Source of the DNA: Bosea beijingensis
GTDB taxonomy: Bacteria; Pseudomonadota; Alphaproteobacteria; Rhizobiales; Beijerinckiaceae
Assembly: GCF_030758975.1 (NCBI RefSeq)
Contig: NZ_CP132359.1
Location: forward strand, 1,938,811 to 2,002,810
Direction of reading: 5' to 3'
DNA: 64,000 bases
Part shown: positions 63,763 through 64,000 of the stretch, piece by piece
Layout of the letters: every line of letters starts with the position of its first letter
Numbering within the stretch: position 1 is the first letter of the stretch
Program-made: the position numbers and the translations under genes
The notes under the pieces: generated by a model
Databases searched by the model: none
Seen by the model: only the letters and a program-made list of their open reading frames with translations
What the model was told of the DNA's origin: nothing

Positions 63763-64000
63763 ATGCAGGACAAGCTGCCGCTCGCGATCGTCTCCGACAT
63801 CGCCTGCCCCTGGTGCTTCATCGGCAAGGCCCGGCTGGAGACGGCGCTGGAGCGCTATGGCCTGGGCGACCGCTTCGCCATCACCTGGCTGCCCTATGAG
63901 CTGAACCCGGAGATGCCGGCGGAGGGCATGGATCGCACGCAGTATCTCGAAAGCAAGTTCGGCCCCGGCAAGCGCAAGGAGATCGAGGTCCGGCTGTCGG
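63763..64000 (+). CDS. DsbA-family oxidoreductase, FrnE type (cut by window end)
   Basis: The first 79 residues of a thioredoxin-fold protein. The active-site CPWC lies in SDIACPWCFIGKARLE at about residues 14-17 of the start, as in FrnE-like DsbA proteins, which catalyse dithiol-disulfide exchange in the cytoplasm. The end is outside the window, so the full length is not seen. It follows epmB after 16 bp. Confidence 0.85.
   Translation, partial: MQDKLPLAIVSDIACPWCFIGKARLETALERYGLGDRFAITWLPYELNPEMPAEGMDRTQYLESKFGPGKRKEIEVRLS

Overview
The window is high-GC DNA from an alphaproteobacterium of the order Hyphomicrobiales, most likely a Bosea-like genus (inferred). Supporting gene content: an Irr-type Fur regulator next to fabA-fabB-fabI, a MucR/Ros regulator, a class I fumarase, lptC-lptA-lptB-rpoN-hpf-ptsN, def-fmt-truA-dapE, and an intergenic repeat that I recognise from memory in this order. 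Most of the window is ordinary chromosomal core with short intergenic gaps and few insertions.

Layout. 1-4296 is the end of a genomic island abutting the 3' end of a tRNA-Leu(CAG) gene: a tyrosine recombinase, an unrecognised gene, a MucR-like regulator, an HU protein and the cut-off C-terminus of an ExeA/TniB-like ATPase, with a decayed second copy of that C-terminus. 4670-8088 holds an NDUFA9-like oxidoreductase, a HAD hydrolase, a 2-hydroxyacid dehydrogenase and a secreted SH3 protein. 8161-12776 is irr plus the unsaturated fatty acid genes fabA, fabB and fabI. 12831-20000 is mixed, with a GIY-YIG nuclease gene bracketed by inverted repeats, argG, an M48 protease with LemA, and small secreted proteins. 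20241-26148 is rpsA, an Hsp70-like gene set in beside a 140-bp palindrome, sppA, ihfB and lapA. 26186-32025 is mostly cell-envelope genes (a TctC-type binding protein, mepA, an extensin-like lipoprotein, a Tim44-domain protein). 32179-37747 has dapB, alkB, a cation channel, grpE and glnD.

37861-42034 is the most unusual part. A SAM-II-type riboswitch with a sigma70-like promoter precedes a complete sulfonate/nitrate-type ABC transporter (binding protein, permease, ATPase). A second copy of the same promoter and riboswitch then precedes a gene for a degenerate ABC ATPase that has lost Walker A, the Q-loop, the signature motif and the H-loop but keeps Walker B, followed by an OsmC-family gene. 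This looks like a duplicated SAM-controlled sulfur-uptake unit whose second ATPase no longer hydrolyses ATP.

42081-64000 returns to core genes: a chemoreceptor with a C-terminal pentapeptide tether, rmuC, def, fmt, truA, dapE, an RNase D-like nuclease, LPS transport genes with rpoN, hpf and ptsN, class I fumarase, a metallo-hydrolase, and a complete EF-P module (efp, epmA, epmB). The last gene is cut by the window edge. Dispersed palindromic repeats with GTCATCCCGG or GTCATTCCGG ends lie in several gaps.
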